From Candidatus Zixiibacteriota bacterium (lineage in GTDB: Bacteria; Zixibacteria; MSB-5A5; GN15; JAAZOE01): a stretch of DNA of 8,117 nt. The notes under the pieces are model-generated. The model saw only the letters and a program-made list of their open reading frames with translations, was not told the origin of the DNA and did no database searches. A program made the translations under genes and the position numbers. Positions 6,400 to 8,117 of the stretch are shown one piece after another. Location: assembly GCA_028700875.1 (NCBI GenBank), contig JAQVRW010000127.1, positions 1 through 8,117 of the forward strand. The letters run 5' to 3'. Each line of letters starts with the position of its first letter. Position 1 is the stretch's first letter.

Positions 6400-8117
6400 T
6401 CACCGGGATTCAGACACCGCCGTCAGATAATCCATGATGCCGGCGGCTATCGCCCGGGCAAGTTTCGTCTGGAATCTATCCGTTTTCAGCTTCGCTTCCT
6501 GATCGGGCAGCATAATAAAGGCTCCTTCGATCAATATGGACGGGAATTGCGAGGGTCTGTCGACGGCCAGATTCCCATAGAAGAGCCCAAAATCCTTGAG
6601 CCCCGTTTCCCTGGCCAGACGCGCCTGAACAGCCCTCGCCAGTGGTTCCGAATGCGGATGGTAATAGTACGTGGCCACGCCATTGTTCACAAAAGGATTT
6701 ACGCCATCGGGCAAAGCATTATTGTGGATAGAAATGAAGATGTCCGCCCGTTCGCGCACCGCCAGCTTCGGCCGGTCATACAGAGATATCCCCGAGGTAT
6801 CATTTCGGGTCAGGACCACTTCGGCGCCTCTGCGCTCCAGTTGGGTTTTCAGTTTCCGGGCAATCGCCAGGTTGATCTCTTTTTCGGCCAGACCCGTGGG
6901 CCCGATGGCGCCGGGGTCAGGGGAGTGACCGGGGTCGATCACGAAACGCAAATCTGAAATTCGAATTTCCGACGTTCCCCGCTTTCGAATATCAAGACGG
7001 AATCGTGTCCCATCATAATAGGCATCATACCCCCAAAGGGGCGGGTCTTTCAGGAATACTGTCAACACGTATGTTTCCGTCTGCGGTTGGGTCCATTGAA
7101 TCCGGGTGATCAGGCTATCGCGGGTGTCATAGCGTATCCAGTCTGTATTCGACTTCGCTCCGTACAGGAAGATAGTAAGAGAGTTCTCGGCCGGATTTTC
7201 CTCGACTCGGAACGGTACTCGTTGTGATGTCGAGGCCAATACCGACACGGATGTCCCATTGTCAATCGTCTGCACATATGGAATGACCGCCGGGGTCAAC
7301 GGGGTTCCGGTCGGCAGAATGGTTACTGACGTATCGGGAACCCATCCATACAGACAATCCGTCAACCTGAGTTTCAGCCAGCGTCCCAACCGACCCGCCA
7401 TTTCCGTTCTCACCCCGGCGGGTTGGCAAATGCTGAGATACCCTTGACGCGGCCCCGTTCGGATCGTGGTCATACTATCGATAAACTCCACCACGGCCGG
7501 GACCTGATTGTTCATGATGAAGACGGGGACTTTCAATGACTCGATCTTGATCGCCGCGCTGTCGGCCAGATGCGACAGAGACGCCAGGACCGTCGCTGGG
7601 ATGATATCGACCAAACGTTTCAATCGTTCTGTTGATGCCTTGAGACGGTATTCAATAGCAAGCGGCCCACCGCCGGTGATAGGAGTCCGGTACACGCCGA
7701 CGTAATGCCCTCGAATAGACAGGCTGTCGGCTGGGCACGTCTTCTCCGCCCCGTCGGCCCCAAACACCCCTCCATCACCCGAGAGGCTTTGAGGCGGGGC
7801 TTCCACCATCGGAATCGTGTCGCCGTATGGTTTCACAACACAGATGGCCTCGCAGTACGGCGTGCCATCGAAGCCCAGATCGAACTCATCGTCAGCCTGG
7901 ATGAACAGCGTTTCCGCCGGCAGCAGCGATTGCGGAACAATCGCGAGAGTGTCGAAAGCGTAGCGCGGGAGGTCAGCCAGCGAAACCGATAGAATCACGC
8001 TGTCCCGGACGCCGTCCTTTTCGGCCTGGACATTGAAGAGAGAATTCCCCGGCTTGACCGGCAGGAACGCGAGCCACCCCCCGCCTTTATGCACGCCGAC
8101 CGGGCAATGGTTTATGG
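6400..8117 (-). CDS. Multidomain N-acetylmuramoyl-L-alanine amidase (N-terminus off the window)
   Basis: Zinc-dependent cell-wall amidase that cleaves the bond between N-acetylmuramic acid and L-alanine in peptidoglycan, expected in the periplasm. The reading frame is open through the right edge; 571 residues are visible, numbered here from the first full codon. Residues about 1-45 are the end of an Ig-like domain (VHKGGGWLAFLPVKPG style). About 215-270 resemble a bacterial SH3 domain with a GRWLKLRL...GWVPDTSV core. About 285-378 look like an AMIN-type beta domain. About 388-566 are the Amidase_3 catalytic domain, with zinc ligands H397 (IDPGHS), E411 (AEKEIN) and H464 (SIHNN) and catalytic E530 (LIEGAF). 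All key residues are present, so the enzyme is probably active. A GTG at 8094 is an internal codon: the Ig-like pattern continues upstream of it, so the true start and the signal peptide lie outside the window. SH3 and AMIN domains usually target peptidoglycan. The transporter gene follows on the same strand. Confidence 0.94.
   Translation of the reverse strand, partial: INHCPVGVHKGGGWLAFLPVKPGNSLFNVQAEKDGVRDSVILSVSLADLPRYAFDTLAIVPQSLLPAETLFIQADDEFDLGFDGTPYCEAICVVKPYGDTIPMVEAPPQSLSGDGGVFGADGAEKTCPADSLSIRGHYVGVYRTPITGGGPLAIEYRLKASTERLKRLVDIIPATVLASLSHLADSAAIKIESLKVPVFIMNNQVPAVVEFIDSMTTIRTGPRQGYLSICQPAGVRTEMAGRLGRWLKLRLTDCLYGWVPDTSVTILPTGTPLTPAVIPYVQTIDNGTSVSVLASTSQRVPFRVEENPAENSLTIFLYGAKSNTDWIRYDTRDSLITRIQWTQPQTETYVLTVFLKDPPLWGYDAYYDGTRFRLDIRKRGTSEIRISDLRFVIDPGHSPDPGAIGPTGLAEKEINLAIARKLKTQLERRGAEVVLTRNDTSGISLYDRPKLAVRERADIFISIHNNALPDGVNPFVNNGVATYYYHPHSEPLARAVQARLARETGLKDFGLFYGNLAVDRPSQFPSILIEGAFIMLPDQEAKLKTDRFQTKLARAIAAGIMDYLTAVSESR

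Noticed and set aside
8092..8094. GTG as the start of the amidase
   Set aside because: The frame stays open to the window edge, and the residues upstream continue the same Ig-like domain, so this is an internal valine codon.

Overview
The window (8117 bases, fairly GC-rich) looks like chromosomal DNA of a Gram-negative-type bacterium. The best guess is a member of the FCB or candidate-phylum assemblage, such as Zixibacteria. The main reason is the C-terminus of the large secreted protein: two dockerin-like EF-hand repeats ending in FRGGPxPxC, a style I associate with secreted proteins of those uncultured lineages. This placement is an inference from sequence style and is not proven here.

Layout. 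(1) Bases 1-1077, minus strand: the N-terminal 359 residues of prolyl-tRNA synthetase (proS), cut by the left edge. (2) Bases 1078-1269: a divergent promoter region firing left into proS and right into a tRNA, with a small dyad between the two promoters. (3) Bases 1270-1344: tRNA-Arg(CCG) with encoded CCA. (4) Bases 1345-1982: about 640 bases with no convincing gene, ending in a likely promoter and a strong ribosome binding site. (5) Bases 1983-5264, plus strand: a 1093-residue secreted, cysteine-rich protein with propeller-like blades and two Asp-box motifs, an Ig-like segment, an unrecognised domain of about 325 residues and a tandem dockerin-like module. (6) Bases 5295-5325: a strong intrinsic terminator shared by two convergent genes. 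(7) Bases 5359-6267, minus strand: an EamA-family (DMT superfamily) 10-TM transporter with its own promoter. (8) Bases 6400-8117, minus strand: a multidomain N-acetylmuramoyl-L-alanine amidase (Ig-like, SH3b-like, AMIN-like, Amidase_3), cut at its N-terminus by the right edge.

How the genes relate. proS and tRNA-Arg are translation housekeeping genes transcribed apart from each other. The amidase (cell-wall hydrolysis) and the EamA transporter are in tandem but separated by 132 bases holding a good promoter, so they need not be one operon. The large secreted protein appears to be a single-gene transcription unit with its own promoter and terminator. I see no mobile element, CRISPR array, phage gene, toxin-antitoxin or defence cassette. 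The least understood item is the large dockerin-like protein, especially its central domain of unknown function.
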